From assembly GCA_965662745.1 (NCBI GenBank), contig CBFIJK010000009.1, positions 1-64,000 on the forward strand: DNA of 64,000 nucleotides. Reading direction: 5' to 3'. A program made the position numbers and the translations under genes. Of the stretch, positions 48,868-57,164 are shown piece after piece (the stretch's first letter is position 1; every line of letters starts with the position of its first letter). Source of the stretch: Anianibacter sp965662745 (lineage in GTDB: Bacteria > Pseudomonadota > Alphaproteobacteria > Rhodobacterales > Rhodobacteraceae). Under the pieces are notes generated by a model. That model was not told the origin of the DNA. It searched no databases and worked only from the letters and a program-made list of their open reading frames with translations.

Positions 48868-49619
48868 CGCTCGACATCATCACAGCCGACGCCCTCTACC
48901 CCTTGCAACACGGTTTCTTCGGTCGCGGGGGCGGTGCGTCCTCTGGCGTGTTCCGGGGCCTCAATTGCGGCTTCGGTTCGTCCGATCAGTCCGAGATCGT
49001 TGCGATCAACCGCGCGCGGGTCGCCGGGGCGCTTGGCGTCGGCTCTGACGCGTTACTGGGCGTGCATCAGATCCATTCGGCCGATGTGGTCGTCATAGAA
49101 GATACAGGCGCGCCGCGTGCCAAGGCCGACGCGATGGTCACCCGCCTGCCGGGCGTCGCGATCGGGGTTCTGACCGCTGACTGCCAGCCCGTCCTTTTCG
49201 CCGACATCGAAGGCGGCGTGATCGGCGCCGCCCATGCGGGCTGGAAGGGTGCGATCAACGGCGTGCTGGAAGCGACCATCGACGCCATGGAAGAACTTGG
49301 CGCAAAGCGGGACCGGATCGCCGCCGTGATCGGCCCGACGATCAGCCAGCGCAACTACGAGGTTGGCCCGGAATTCTTCGAGACCTTCCAGGACGAAGAT
49401 CCGGTCAACGCCCGCTTTTTCGCGCAGGGCGACGGGGATCGGTTTCATTTCGATCTTCCGGGCTTTGGCCTGATGAAGTTGCGCAGCGCCGGGATCGCCA
49501 GCGCGGAATGGACGCGCCATTGCACCTATGCCGATCCCGATCGCTTCTATTCCTACCGCCGCAGCGTCCATTGGCGCGAGGCGGATTACGGGCGGCTGAT
49601 CTCTGTGATCCGGCTCTGA
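48864..49619 (+). CDS. pgeF: peptidoglycan editing factor (multicopper-oxidase/laccase-domain family)
   Basis: A 251-residue PgeF/YfiH-type protein. HGFFGRGGGASSGVFRGLN opens it; VHQIHSADVVVI, VLTADCQPVLFAD and IGAAHAGWKGAINGVLE supply the His/Cys metal-site motifs; GPTISQRNYEVG and DPDRFYSYRR follow. In E. coli it removes misincorporated serine from peptidoglycan precursors. The ATG at 48864 overlaps the midA stop (ATGA). It is the last gene of the lgt run. Confidence 0.93.
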   Translation: MTLDIITADALYPLQHGFFGRGGGASSGVFRGLNCGFGSSDQSEIVAINRARVAGALGVGSDALLGVHQIHSADVVVIEDTGAPRAKADAMVTRLPGVAIGVLTADCQPVLFADIEGGVIGAAHAGWKGAINGVLEATIDAMEELGAKRDRIAAVIGPTISQRNYEVGPEFFETFQDEDPVNARFFAQGDGDRFHFDLPGFGLMKLRSAGIASAEWTRHCTYADPDRFYSYRRSVHWREADYGRLISVIRL

Positions 49620-49661
49620 CCCGCGCCATAATTTTTCTTCCTAGGGCCGCGAAAAGTTCTT

Positions 49662-49710
49662 TGTCTGCCCAACACTCGCCCGATTGTCCGCCCAGAGTGT
49701 TGGCAAGACA
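49662..49710. promoter_or_regulatory. long dyad in the leader of the 48-aa gene
   Basis: TGTCTGCCCAACACTC (49662-49677) faces GAGTGTTGGCAAGACA (49695-49710) across a 17-base spacer, a 16-base inverted repeat with only the GG/GC centre of the arm imperfect. It lies 43 bases after pgeF and 53 before the small gene's ATG. It could be a leader hairpin, a terminator without T tract, or a two-half-site operator. Confidence 0.6.
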
Positions 49711-49762
49711 GAAACGAAGCGCCCGATTTGGCGCGATTGAAAGACCTGAGGAAGGAGACCCC

Positions 49763-49909
49763 ATGCGCGCCACCAAATCCAAGCGTTGGATCGCAGCGAT
49801 CACCAAAGAGGCGGAAACCTGCACCGTCGACATGCCATGGGCACGGGGCGCGCGCCGCGCGGCCTTCATCGTGCGCCGGTCCAGCCAAGAGCTGCGCCAA
49901 AGCGCCTGA
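49763..49909 (+). CDS. conserved 48-aa basic protein
   Basis: A 48-residue protein, MRATKSKRWIAAITKEAET to the end, with ARGARRAAFIVRRSS in its C-terminal half; strongly basic and without signal peptide or membrane segment. It has an excellent ribosome site (AGGAAGGAG, eight bases upstream), its own structured leader, and a terminator right after. I believe close copies are common in Rhodobacteraceae, where they are annotated as hypothetical. A nucleic-acid or ribosome association is plausible from charge alone, but nothing more can be said. Confidence 0.75.
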   Translation: MRATKSKRWIAAITKEAETCTVDMPWARGARRAAFIVRRSSQELRQSA

Positions 49910-49920
49910 TTTCACGGGTT

Positions 49921-49948
49921 CCGGCGGACAAACGATCTGATCCGCCGG
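49921..49948 (+). terminator. terminator after the 48-aa gene
   Basis: CCGGCGGA (49921-49928) pairs with TCCGCCGG (49941-49948), followed by GATTATT. It begins 11 bases after the stop codon and isolates the small gene as a single-gene transcript. Confidence 0.7.
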
Positions 49949-50077
49949 GATTATTCCCCAACTCGGGACAGCAGTTCGCGTATTTTTGACAGTTGCCCCG
50001 GACCGACCCATTGTTTTTCAATCTGCAGTATCCGGTGGGGGCCGATGCAGATGTGACAGAACGCAAGGACTGTTCGC

Positions 50078-50875
50078 ATGACGTACCCTCACCGCCCGGG
50101 CACCCCCGGGTCTTCGCTGCCGCTTCCGTCCGTTCCTGGCACGCAGGGCTGGACTGTCCGCAAGACATCCGAAATCGGTGCGCGCGCTCTTCCGATGCGC
50201 CGCTACGAGGTGACTGCGCTGACGCCCGAGGGCGAGTTCATCGACGAAATCCGACGCGGCCCCGCGCACCCCGCGTTCGAGGCTGCCTTTGCCGCGCTGG
50301 CCCGTGGCACGATCCTTGCGACCGAATTTGGCCCCATGGCCGTCGAGGATCTTGAACCCGGCATCCGGATCGAGACGCGCGACAACGGACTTCAGCCGCT
50401 TCTCTGGCGCGGCGCGATGACGCTGATCCCGCGCGTCGAGGAACGCACCGGGCACGCCTGCCTCTTCCGCATTCCGATGGACGCTTTCGGCCCGCAGCGC
50501 CCGATGCCCGACCTCGTGCTCGGCCCACATGCCCGGCTTGTTCACCGAAGCCCGATCCTGCACGATCTGGTCGGCCGCGAAAGTGCGCTGGTGCCGCTGC
50601 CCGCCTTCGAGGATGGCTATAACGTCATACGCGTCACACCCGCATCGCCGGTTTCGGTCTATCATCTTGGCTTTGCGCGACACCAGATCATCGCCGTCAA
50701 CGGTCTGGAAATCGATTCAATGCACCCGGGCACAGAGCTTGCGGCGCAATTGACCGACGAAACGCTGCGCCTGTTCCTGTCGCTGTTCCCGCATGTCGAA
50801 CGCGCCGGGCGCTTCGGCCCGCTCAGCCTGCCACGGATCAGCGAAGACGCCTATCACAGCGTCCGCGCGGCCTGA
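50078..50875 (+). CDS. Hint-domain protein
   Basis: A 265-residue protein with a Hedgehog/Intein-like (Hint_2) domain from about residue 75: LARGTILATEFGPMAVEDLEPGIRIETRDNGLQPLLWRG, then LVLGPHARLVHRSP and YHLGFARHQIIAVNGLEIDSMHPG. The H-x-I-I-x-x-NG segment resembles the C-terminal Hint motif. Relatives in this group usually have a Cys-Phe before ARGT as the splicing nucleophile; here Ala-Leu stands there, so self-cleavage is doubtful. No calcium-binding repeats or export signal are seen. Confidence 0.78.
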   Translation: MTYPHRPGTPGSSLPLPSVPGTQGWTVRKTSEIGARALPMRRYEVTALTPEGEFIDEIRRGPAHPAFEAAFAALARGTILATEFGPMAVEDLEPGIRIETRDNGLQPLLWRGAMTLIPRVEERTGHACLFRIPMDAFGPQRPMPDLVLGPHARLVHRSPILHDLVGRESALVPLPAFEDGYNVIRVTPASPVSVYHLGFARHQIIAVNGLEIDSMHPGTELAAQLTDETLRLFLSLFPHVERAGRFGPLSLPRISEDAYHSVRAA

Positions 50876-50881
50876 TCTCAC

Positions 50882-51883
50882 CTAGCGGATCGTCAAGTTC
50901 GGCGCACGGCCAATCGGCACGGGCCCGAACGCGACGTTCCCATTGCGGAAGGTCAGCGGCGCATCAAGCGTTTCGGGGCTGCCAGACATGCCCGCCAGCG
51001 CCTCAAGCCCGCGCTCGGCCATCGGCGCGACCATGCCGGGGATCACGCCCGCGCTCAACGCCATGTCCAGCATCTGACGCCAGTTTTCCGCGCGCACGGT
51101 TATCTTTCCGGTCGGCACACCCTGCGCGTCGACCTCAAGCTCGCCGGCAAGACGCAGGTCCATCTCGCCCCAGCGCGCGCGCATCTCGCGAAGGTTGATC
51201 GCGGTGATCTGCGGGCGGCGATCCTCGATCGAGAAGCGATCCCACGGCGCGTCGAAATCTACGGTGGCGTCGATGCGCATCGTCTCGATCGCGGTCGGCA
51301 GAACGCCTGCCGGATCAACGGCGGCGCGGAAAGCGTCGGTCAATGTGACCGTCGTCGCCTCGATCCCAATGTCATGCGCCGTCTCCAGCGCAGCGGTCTG
51401 GCGTGTCGCAAGGCGCGCGTTTTCGGCGGACGCCGCCCAGCCCGCATCGGAGGACAGGCTAAGCCCGTCCAAGACGAAAGTGGCGTTTTCCAGCACAAGA
51501 TCGGTGCCCGCCTCGAACTTCACCGACCCGCGCATGTCGTCCGTTTCGATGGTCACCTTCTCGAAGGGCGAGGCGATGACCTGCGTGTCAGGCCAAACGG
51601 CGATGATGTGGTTCGGGCGATAGGACAGCGCGAGGATCTGGAAAATCGGCGCGGTCCAGGCAACACCCGTCGATGGATCGGCAAGGCGGATATCCGTCAC
51701 CGTCGTGTCGAAGCGGTTGGGAAAGCCGCGCGTGGACAGATCGCTGTATTCTGCGACCCAGCCTTCGGCATTGCGCGCCGAGAGCCAGGATTTCAGGCCC
51801 TGTTCCACCGCTGTTGCCCCGACGAACCAGTATCCGCCCCAAAGCACGGCCAGACCCAAAAGGATCGCCACCAATTTCCGCAT
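50882..51883 (-). CDS. DUF2125 family protein
   Basis: A 333-residue protein of the DUF2125 family found in alphaproteobacteria. An N-terminal anchor (LVAILLGLAVLWGGYWFVG) is followed by a periplasmic, mostly beta-strand region: STRGFPNRFDTTVTDIRLAD is the family hallmark. Its overall shape resembles AsmA/DUF748-type lipid-binding repeats. Function unknown. The gene is convergent with the Hint-domain gene and divergent from the gamma-glutamylcyclotransferase. Confidence 0.85.
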   Translation of the reverse strand: MRKLVAILLGLAVLWGGYWFVGATAVEQGLKSWLSARNAEGWVAEYSDLSTRGFPNRFDTTVTDIRLADPSTGVAWTAPIFQILALSYRPNHIIAVWPDTQVIASPFEKVTIETDDMRGSVKFEAGTDLVLENATFVLDGLSLSSDAGWAASAENARLATRQTAALETAHDIGIEATTVTLTDAFRAAVDPAGVLPTAIETMRIDATVDFDAPWDRFSIEDRRPQITAINLREMRARWGEMDLRLAGELEVDAQGVPTGKITVRAENWRQMLDMALSAGVIPGMVAPMAERGLEALAGMSGSPETLDAPLTFRNGNVAFGPVPIGRAPNLTIR

Positions 51884-51947
51884 GTCGCCCTCTTTCGCAC
51901 AGCTGCTCGCCCGTGTTTATAGAGCGGCAGGGACAAGGACCAGTCAC

Positions 51948-52490
51948 ATGGACATGAACGCGCTTTGGGTGTTTGGATACGCCTCTTTGATCTGGAACCC
52001 GGGCTTTGAGGTTGCGGAATCCCGGATCGCGACCTTGGGCGATTATCGCCGCAGTTTTTCAATGCGCTCGATCCACCATCGCGGGACCAGCGATGAACCG
52101 GGCCTCGTTCTGGCGCTCCACCCCGAGGACGGCGCAGCCTGCACCGGGCTTGCCCTACGCGCGGCGCAGGGGACCGAAGCCAAGACATTGGACTACCTGC
52201 GGGAACGAGAGCTTATCTCGTCGGCCTATATCGAGGCGCGTATTCCCTTGATCCTGGCCGATGAGCGGCGGATCGAAGCGGTCACCTACGTTCTCGACAC
52301 CGATCACGAGCAATATTGCGCTGGCATGGCGCTTGAAGATCAGGCGCAGATCATCGCGCGGGCCGTGGGCGGGCGCGGGCCGAATACCGAGTATCTCTAC
52401 AACACGGCCAGCCATCTTCGCGAGCTTGGGATCGAGGATGCCGACCTCAACTGGCTCGAAGCGCGCGTGAAAGCCCTGAAAGATGAATAA
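51948..52490 (+). CDS. gamma-glutamylcyclotransferase (ChaC-like)
   Basis: A 180-residue ChaC/GGCT-type protein. WVFGYASLIWNPGFEVAES is the family opening with the substrate-binding Y-x-S-L, YRRSFSMRSIHHRGTSDEPGLVLAL and the catalytic Glu in REL/EARIPLI-type context follow, and RGPNTEYLYNTASHLRELGI is the C-terminal hallmark. The enzyme cyclises gamma-glutamyl groups of glutathione to 5-oxoproline. Starts at ATG 51948 or 51954 are both possible. Confidence 0.9.
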   Translation: MDMNALWVFGYASLIWNPGFEVAESRIATLGDYRRSFSMRSIHHRGTSDEPGLVLALHPEDGAACTGLALRAAQGTEAKTLDYLRERELISSAYIEARIPLILADERRIEAVTYVLDTDHEQYCAGMALEDQAQIIARAVGGRGPNTEYLYNTASHLRELGIEDADLNWLEARVKALKDE

Positions 52491-52562
52491 TTCACGAGAT
52501 TGCGTGTTGGCGAATGCCTTCATACACAGTATCTTGCGCCAAACAGCGGCAGGAACGTCCTG

Positions 52563-53750
52563 ATGGACCAGCCCGATCGCGAGGCAGAGCCATACTTCTC
52601 ACAACCGACCCGGCAGATCTTTCTGATGCTGCTGGTCCTGTCCCTCGTAGGGGCAGGCGCCTACCTTGCCTACCCGGCGGTCGGACCGGTTTTCCTTGCC
52701 AATCCCTGGCTGAACGGCGCCATCGCCTTTGTCTTCTTCATCGGTGTTCTGGCCTGTTTCTGGCAGGTCCTGATGCTGATCTCGTCGGTCAACTGGATCG
52801 TCGGGCTGGCGGCGAACCGCCCGGGGCATGAAAACGAACAGGCGCCGCGCCTTCTTGCGCCCCTTGCCGCGCTGTTGCGGTCTCGCGGATCGCGTACGCA
52901 GATCACAGCGACCTCCGCGCGGTCGATCCTCGATTCCGTCGCGCAACGGGTCGACGAGGCGCGCGATATTACGCGCTATATCGTCAACCTTCTGATTTTC
53001 CTTGGACTTCTCGGAACATTCTACGGTCTTGCAACGACCGTGCCTGCAGTGGTCGAGACCATCCGATCGCTCGCCCCGCAGGGCGACGAAGGTGCGATTG
53101 CCGTTTTCAACCGGCTGATGGTCGGTCTTGAAAAGCAGCTTGGCGGCATGGGCGTGGCATTTTCGTCGTCGCTGATCGGCTTGGCCGGATCGCTTGTCGT
53201 CGGTCTGTTGGAACTGTTCGTCAGCCATGGACAGAACCGGTTTTACCGCGAGCTTGAGGAATGGATGTCGACCATCACGCGGTTCGGATTCGCCTCTGAT
53301 AGCGAGCAGCCCGGCGAAGGGGCGGCCTCGACCGCGGCCATGGAATACATGGCCGAGCAGATGGAAAATCTGCAGCAGATGTTCACCCAGTCCGACATCA
53401 GCCGCGCCATGGTGGACGAACGCCTGTCGAAATTGGCCGACTCTGTCGACAGCCTGACGGCGAAATTATCCGGGAACGGCACGGGCGGGCCTTCGCCCGA
53501 CGCGCTGAACCGGATTGCCGAGGGCCAGGAACGCGTGATCGCGGCACTGGAAAACGGCGGCGCGCATGTCGACGCCGAAAGCCGGATGCGCCTGCGGTCC
53601 ATAGACGTGCAGCTTCTGCGCATCCTTGAAGAGATGGCAGCGGGGCGACAGGAAAGCACCGCCGATCTCCGATCTGACATTTCCGCCCTGACGCGCGCGA
53701 TCCGCGAAGCAAGCGGCCAGCCGGTCACGCCGTCCGGCCGGCGGGGGTAG
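52563..53750 (+). CDS. MotA/TolQ/ExbB-family proton-channel-like protein
   Basis: A 395-residue membrane protein. Two segments near the N-terminus (IFLMLLVLSLVGAGAYLAYP and GAIAFVFFIGVLACFWQVLML) and two in the core (YIVNLLIFLGLLGTFYGLATTVPAVV and GVAFSSSLIGLAGSLVVGLLELFVS) match the ExbB/MotA fold, with the GTFYGL and AFSSSLIGLAGS motifs. The last ~130 residues are helical/cytoplasmic. Three bases later begins an OmpA/MotB-like protein with an N-terminal TM, so the two are very likely a stator-like ion-driven complex. The ATG at 52563 is chosen over one 21 codons upstream. Confidence 0.85.
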   Translation: MDQPDREAEPYFSQPTRQIFLMLLVLSLVGAGAYLAYPAVGPVFLANPWLNGAIAFVFFIGVLACFWQVLMLISSVNWIVGLAANRPGHENEQAPRLLAPLAALLRSRGSRTQITATSARSILDSVAQRVDEARDITRYIVNLLIFLGLLGTFYGLATTVPAVVETIRSLAPQGDEGAIAVFNRLMVGLEKQLGGMGVAFSSSLIGLAGSLVVGLLELFVSHGQNRFYRELEEWMSTITRFGFASDSEQPGEGAASTAAMEYMAEQMENLQQMFTQSDISRAMVDERLSKLADSVDSLTAKLSGNGTGGPSPDALNRIAEGQERVIAALENGGAHVDAESRMRLRSIDVQLLRILEEMAAGRQESTADLRSDISALTRAIREASGQPVTPSGRRG

Positions 53751-53753
53751 GCC

Positions 53754-56210
53754 ATGGCGCTCAGCCGACGCCGCAACCAGATGGCCGTGGGGATCTGGCC
53801 AGGCTTCGTCGACGCGATGACGGCCCTTCTGCTGGTGCTGATCTTCGTTCTGACGATCTTCATGATCGTGCAGTTCGCGCTGAGCCAGCAGATTTACGGA
53901 CAAGAGACCGAGCTTGATGAGCTATCCGCCGAGGTCAGCGCACTGTCCGATGCGCTTGGCCTCGCGCGGCGCGACAACGAACGCCTGACCGCCACTCTGT
54001 CAGAGGCGCGCGATACCAGCGAAGCGCAGGCTGCGCTGATCGCCACCTTGCAAAGCCGCGCCGCCGACCAAGAGGCTGCGATCGCCGGGCTGCGGTCGGA
54101 CCTGTCGGCGCGTGACGCCCGGATCGCCAGTTTCGAGGAACAGGTCGCCACCCTTCTTGCGCAGCGCGATGCCGCCCGCGACGAGGGCGCACGCCTGACC
54201 GCCAGCCTCGAAGAGATCGAAGCCGCGAACCAAGAGCTGATATCGGAACAAGAGGCGTTGCAACTCGCGCTCGCCTCGGCCCGTGACGAGATAGACGCTC
54301 AGGTCGAGGCCGCGCGCCTTGCCGCCGCCCGCCGTGAAGCACTTGAAGCGCTTGTCGCCGATCTGCGCGGCGAAATCGCGGCTGGTGAGACGTCGCTGGC
54401 CGAGGCGCTTGCCGCGCTCGAAGGCAGTCAATCCGAGAACGCCAATCTCAACAATCGCTTGGCGCAACTGCAGGCCGCGCTGGACGATGAGACAAGCGCC
54501 CGCACCGCTGCCCAGTCCGAGATCGAAAGCCTGTCGGACCAGATCATTCGGCTGCAGGCAACGCTTGCCGAGACCGAGGATGCGCGCGATGTCGCCCGCG
54601 CGGAGCGCGAAAGCCTGAACGAGGCGATCCTGCGCCTACAGGCCACGCTTGCCGATGAAGAAGCCACCCGCCGCGCTGCCGAGGACCAGATCGCGAATCT
54701 TAGCGATCAGCTTGCCGCAACCGAAAGCGAAACGCAGGCGGCCCTGTCCGCAGAACAGGCCGAACGGCTGGCGGTCGAGGCCGCGCTTGAAGACCTGCGC
54801 GCTCGGCTCGCCGACGTCGAGACCAATCTCGACGACACGGACGCTGCCCGGCTTGCCGCGCTTGCCGCCGCCGAAGACCTTCGCAGCCGCCTAGCCAATG
54901 TCGAGACACAACTGGACGAGGCCGAGACCGCCCGCCTTGCAGAGGCCGCCGCCGCCGAAGAATTGCGCAGCCGCCTTGCGCTTCTCGAGACCGATCTGAC
55001 CGACGAGGAAGCCGCCCGCCTTGCCGAAGCCGCAGCCGCCGAACGCCTGCGCGCCCAGCTTGCCGATGCCGAGGCCGCGCTGACCGAAGAAGAGGCTGCA
55101 CGCCTGACAGAGGCCGCCGCCGCCGAGGCGCTGCGCACTCGGCTTGAAAACGCGGACGCCGAACTGACCGCGATGCAGCTGGCGCTGGAAGAAGAACGCC
55201 GCCGGGCCGAGGAAACGCTGACCCTGCTCGCCGCCGCGCGCACGAATGCCGACGATCTGACCGCGCGCCTTGCCGCCGCGCTTGCCGATGCAGAAACCGC
55301 CGAAGACCGCGCCGCGCAGCTTGAGGCGGAAACAGCCTCTTTGCGCGAGAATGTCGGCGATGAGCTGGACCTGCAGCGCCGCCTTGCCGATGCGCTCGCC
55401 GCCCGGATTGCGGCGGAACAGGCGCAAGCGCGCGCCCTGACAGAGGCAGAGCGTCAGGCGGCCCTCTTGTCGACCGCGCGAGAAGAGCTTTCAGCACAGG
55501 AAGACCAGACCGCCGAGGCGCAGCGCCAGACAGCGCTCTTGAACGAACAGGTCCGAAACTTGAGGGCGCAACTGGCATCCTTGCAAGAAACGCTCGATGC
55601 GTCAGAGGCCCGCGATATCGAGGCGCAAGTGCAGATCGACGCGCTTTCGGGCCGGTTGAATTCGGCGCTTGCTCAGGTCGCCAGCGAACAGCGCGCCCGC
55701 GCGGAACTGGAAGAGGCAGAGCGGCGACGCCTGGAAGAAGAAGCGCGCAGGCTGGAAAGCTATCGGTCCGAGTTCTTTGGACAATTGCGCCAGCTTCTGG
55801 CGGACCGTGACGGCGTGCGCATTGTCGGCGACCGGTTCGTGTTCTCGTCCGAGGTCCTCTTCGCGCCCGGCGATTTCGAACTGTCGGATGAGGGCAAGGG
55901 CCAGATCGCGCGTGTGGCGCGGACGCTGCAAGAGGTCGCGGATGACATCCCCGACAGCATCGACTGGGTGCTGCGCGTCGACGGGCATACCGACAATATC
56001 CCGATCCGGGGCGGCGAGTTCGAGGATAACTGGGAGCTGAGTCAGGCCCGTGCTCTGTCGGTCGTGCGCTTCATGATCGACGAGCTGGGATTTGCGCCGC
56101 AGCGGCTTGCGCCCACCGGTTTTGGGGAATGGCAGCCGATCGACACCGCCAACACCGCCGCTGCGCGTGCGCAGAACCGGCGGATCGAGTTGAAGCTGAC
56201 CGAGAAATAG
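53754..56210 (+). CDS. OmpA/MotB-like protein with very long coiled coil
   Basis: An 818-residue protein. A short cytoplasmic N-terminus (MALSRRRNQM) precedes one membrane helix (FVDAMTALLLVLIFVLTIFMIV) carrying an acidic residue in the MotB position (D). Next come about 600 residues of Ala/Glu/Leu-rich coiled coil, including four exact-length 28-residue repeats at 350-461. The C-terminal OmpA-like peptidoglycan-binding domain includes DGHTDNIPIRGG, NWELSQARALSVVRFM and AQNRRIELKL. It follows its ExbB-like partner by three bases. Well-known MotB and TolR lack such a spacer, so this complex should reach far across the periplasm. The role is unknown. Confidence 0.87.
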   Translation: MALSRRRNQMAVGIWPGFVDAMTALLLVLIFVLTIFMIVQFALSQQIYGQETELDELSAEVSALSDALGLARRDNERLTATLSEARDTSEAQAALIATLQSRAADQEAAIAGLRSDLSARDARIASFEEQVATLLAQRDAARDEGARLTASLEEIEAANQELISEQEALQLALASARDEIDAQVEAARLAAARREALEALVADLRGEIAAGETSLAEALAALEGSQSENANLNNRLAQLQAALDDETSARTAAQSEIESLSDQIIRLQATLAETEDARDVARAERESLNEAILRLQATLADEEATRRAAEDQIANLSDQLAATESETQAALSAEQAERLAVEAALEDLRARLADVETNLDDTDAARLAALAAAEDLRSRLANVETQLDEAETARLAEAAAAEELRSRLALLETDLTDEEAARLAEAAAAERLRAQLADAEAALTEEEAARLTEAAAAEALRTRLENADAELTAMQLALEEERRRAEETLTLLAAARTNADDLTARLAAALADAETAEDRAAQLEAETASLRENVGDELDLQRRLADALAARIAAEQAQARALTEAERQAALLSTAREELSAQEDQTAEAQRQTALLNEQVRNLRAQLASLQETLDASEARDIEAQVQIDALSGRLNSALAQVASEQRARAELEEAERRRLEEEARRLESYRSEFFGQLRQLLADRDGVRIVGDRFVFSSEVLFAPGDFELSDEGKGQIARVARTLQEVADDIPDSIDWVLRVDGHTDNIPIRGGEFEDNWELSQARALSVVRFMIDELGFAPQRLAPTGFGEWQPIDTANTAAARAQNRRIELKLTEK
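54801..55136 (+). repeat. four tandem 84-bp repeats inside the coiled-coil gene
   Basis: Units start at 54801, 54885, 54969 and 55053, each exactly 84 bases (28 residues, four heptads) with the pattern RLAxxETxLxxxxxARLAxAAAAExLR; a partial fifth unit follows (RLENADAELT). The unit length preserves heptad phase, so copies can be gained or lost without breaking the coil. Confidence 0.8.
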
Positions 56211-56213
56211 CGC

Positions 56214-57164
56214 CTAGCGCACCTGCTGCGTCACCGTGATCTCATCAAGGATACGACCGCCCCGGCTTAGGGTCGCCGTGCCAATGTAAAGGCCGGGGGT
56301 CAGCGGTTCGCGCAGGCGCTTGCCACTGGCGCGAAAGGCCTGCGCCTGGAATTTCTCAAGCGGCATGGCGCGATCGTGGATCTCTCCATCTGGTCCGGCG
56401 ATGTTCAGCGTCACCAGATCGCCTTGGGTTCCACGAAAGAAATACGCCCAGAGAACAAGCGCGGGGGCGGTTCGGCCGATCGCTTCGCTTGCCTGCCCCG
56501 CTTTTATCGCGTCGTAGTCCGGCACTTTGGTAGAAAAGCCGACCGAGATCAGGCCGCCGGGATCGTAGCCGATTTCGTCCGACCACAGCGCATCTTCGGC
56601 AGGACCGCAGGAGTCGTCTGATGGGCGAAACGGGTCGATGACCGTGCCGTCTTTGCGCAGGCTGAGATGGAGATGTGGAAATTCCGTCCGCCCGCTCATC
56701 CCGACCCGGCCAAGCAGATCGCCCGTCGCAACACTCTGGCCGGGTTCGACGCGCAGACTGCCCCGCGCGAGGTGGCAATACTGGGTTTCCCAGCCATCCC
56801 CGTGGTCGATGACCAGCCCGTTGCCGCAGTCGCGGCCGCCCAGATCGCGGCCGTCATAGCCGCCGGGCAAGTCATCCATCTCGTCGCGGACGCCTTTGAC
56901 GACACCCGATGCGGCGGCGAGCACATTGACGCCCGCGTCCATGAGGGACGTCGAGGGCAAGGCAAAATCGGTGCCCTTGTGGCCGTCATAAGTTGCGGAC
57001 CCACAGAAGAAATCCCGCGCCTCGGGGCCGGGATCACGGTCTACATATTGTTGGATGAAGCAGGTTTCCCCGAGGTCGCATTCAATGGGTTGCGACAGGG
57101 AAATCTCTCCCGCGGCGCCGGTGGCCGCGAGAGAGAGAAATGTTGCCAGTCCGGTCCGGATCAA
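56214..57164 (-). CDS. M23 family metallopeptidase
   Basis: A 316-residue LytM-type zinc endopeptidase of peptidoglycan. A short signal (TFLSLAATGAAG) leads the protein. H62 and D66 in DGHKGTDFALP, then GNGLVIDHGDGWETQYCHL and HLHLS supply the metal-site residues of the M23 fold. About 120 beta-rich residues follow. The start is TTG at 57164, overlapping the clpA stop as TTGA, so the pair is transcribed together although functionally unrelated. Confidence 0.87.
   Translation of the reverse strand: MIRTGLATFLSLAATGAAGEISLSQPIECDLGETCFIQQYVDRDPGPEARDFFCGSATYDGHKGTDFALPSTSLMDAGVNVLAAASGVVKGVRDEMDDLPGGYDGRDLGGRDCGNGLVIDHGDGWETQYCHLARGSLRVEPGQSVATGDLLGRVGMSGRTEFPHLHLSLRKDGTVIDPFRPSDDSCGPAEDALWSDEIGYDPGGLISVGFSTKVPDYDAIKAGQASEAIGRTAPALVLWAYFFRGTQGDLVTLNIAGPDGEIHDRAMPLEKFQAQAFRASGKRLREPLTPGLYIGTATLSRGGRILDEITVTQQVR

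Noticed and set aside
52563..56210. A complete Zorya anti-phage system
   Set aside because: No ZorC, ZorD or ZorE-like gene is adjacent, and flanking genes are housekeeping; only the channel/OmpA pair resembles ZorAB.
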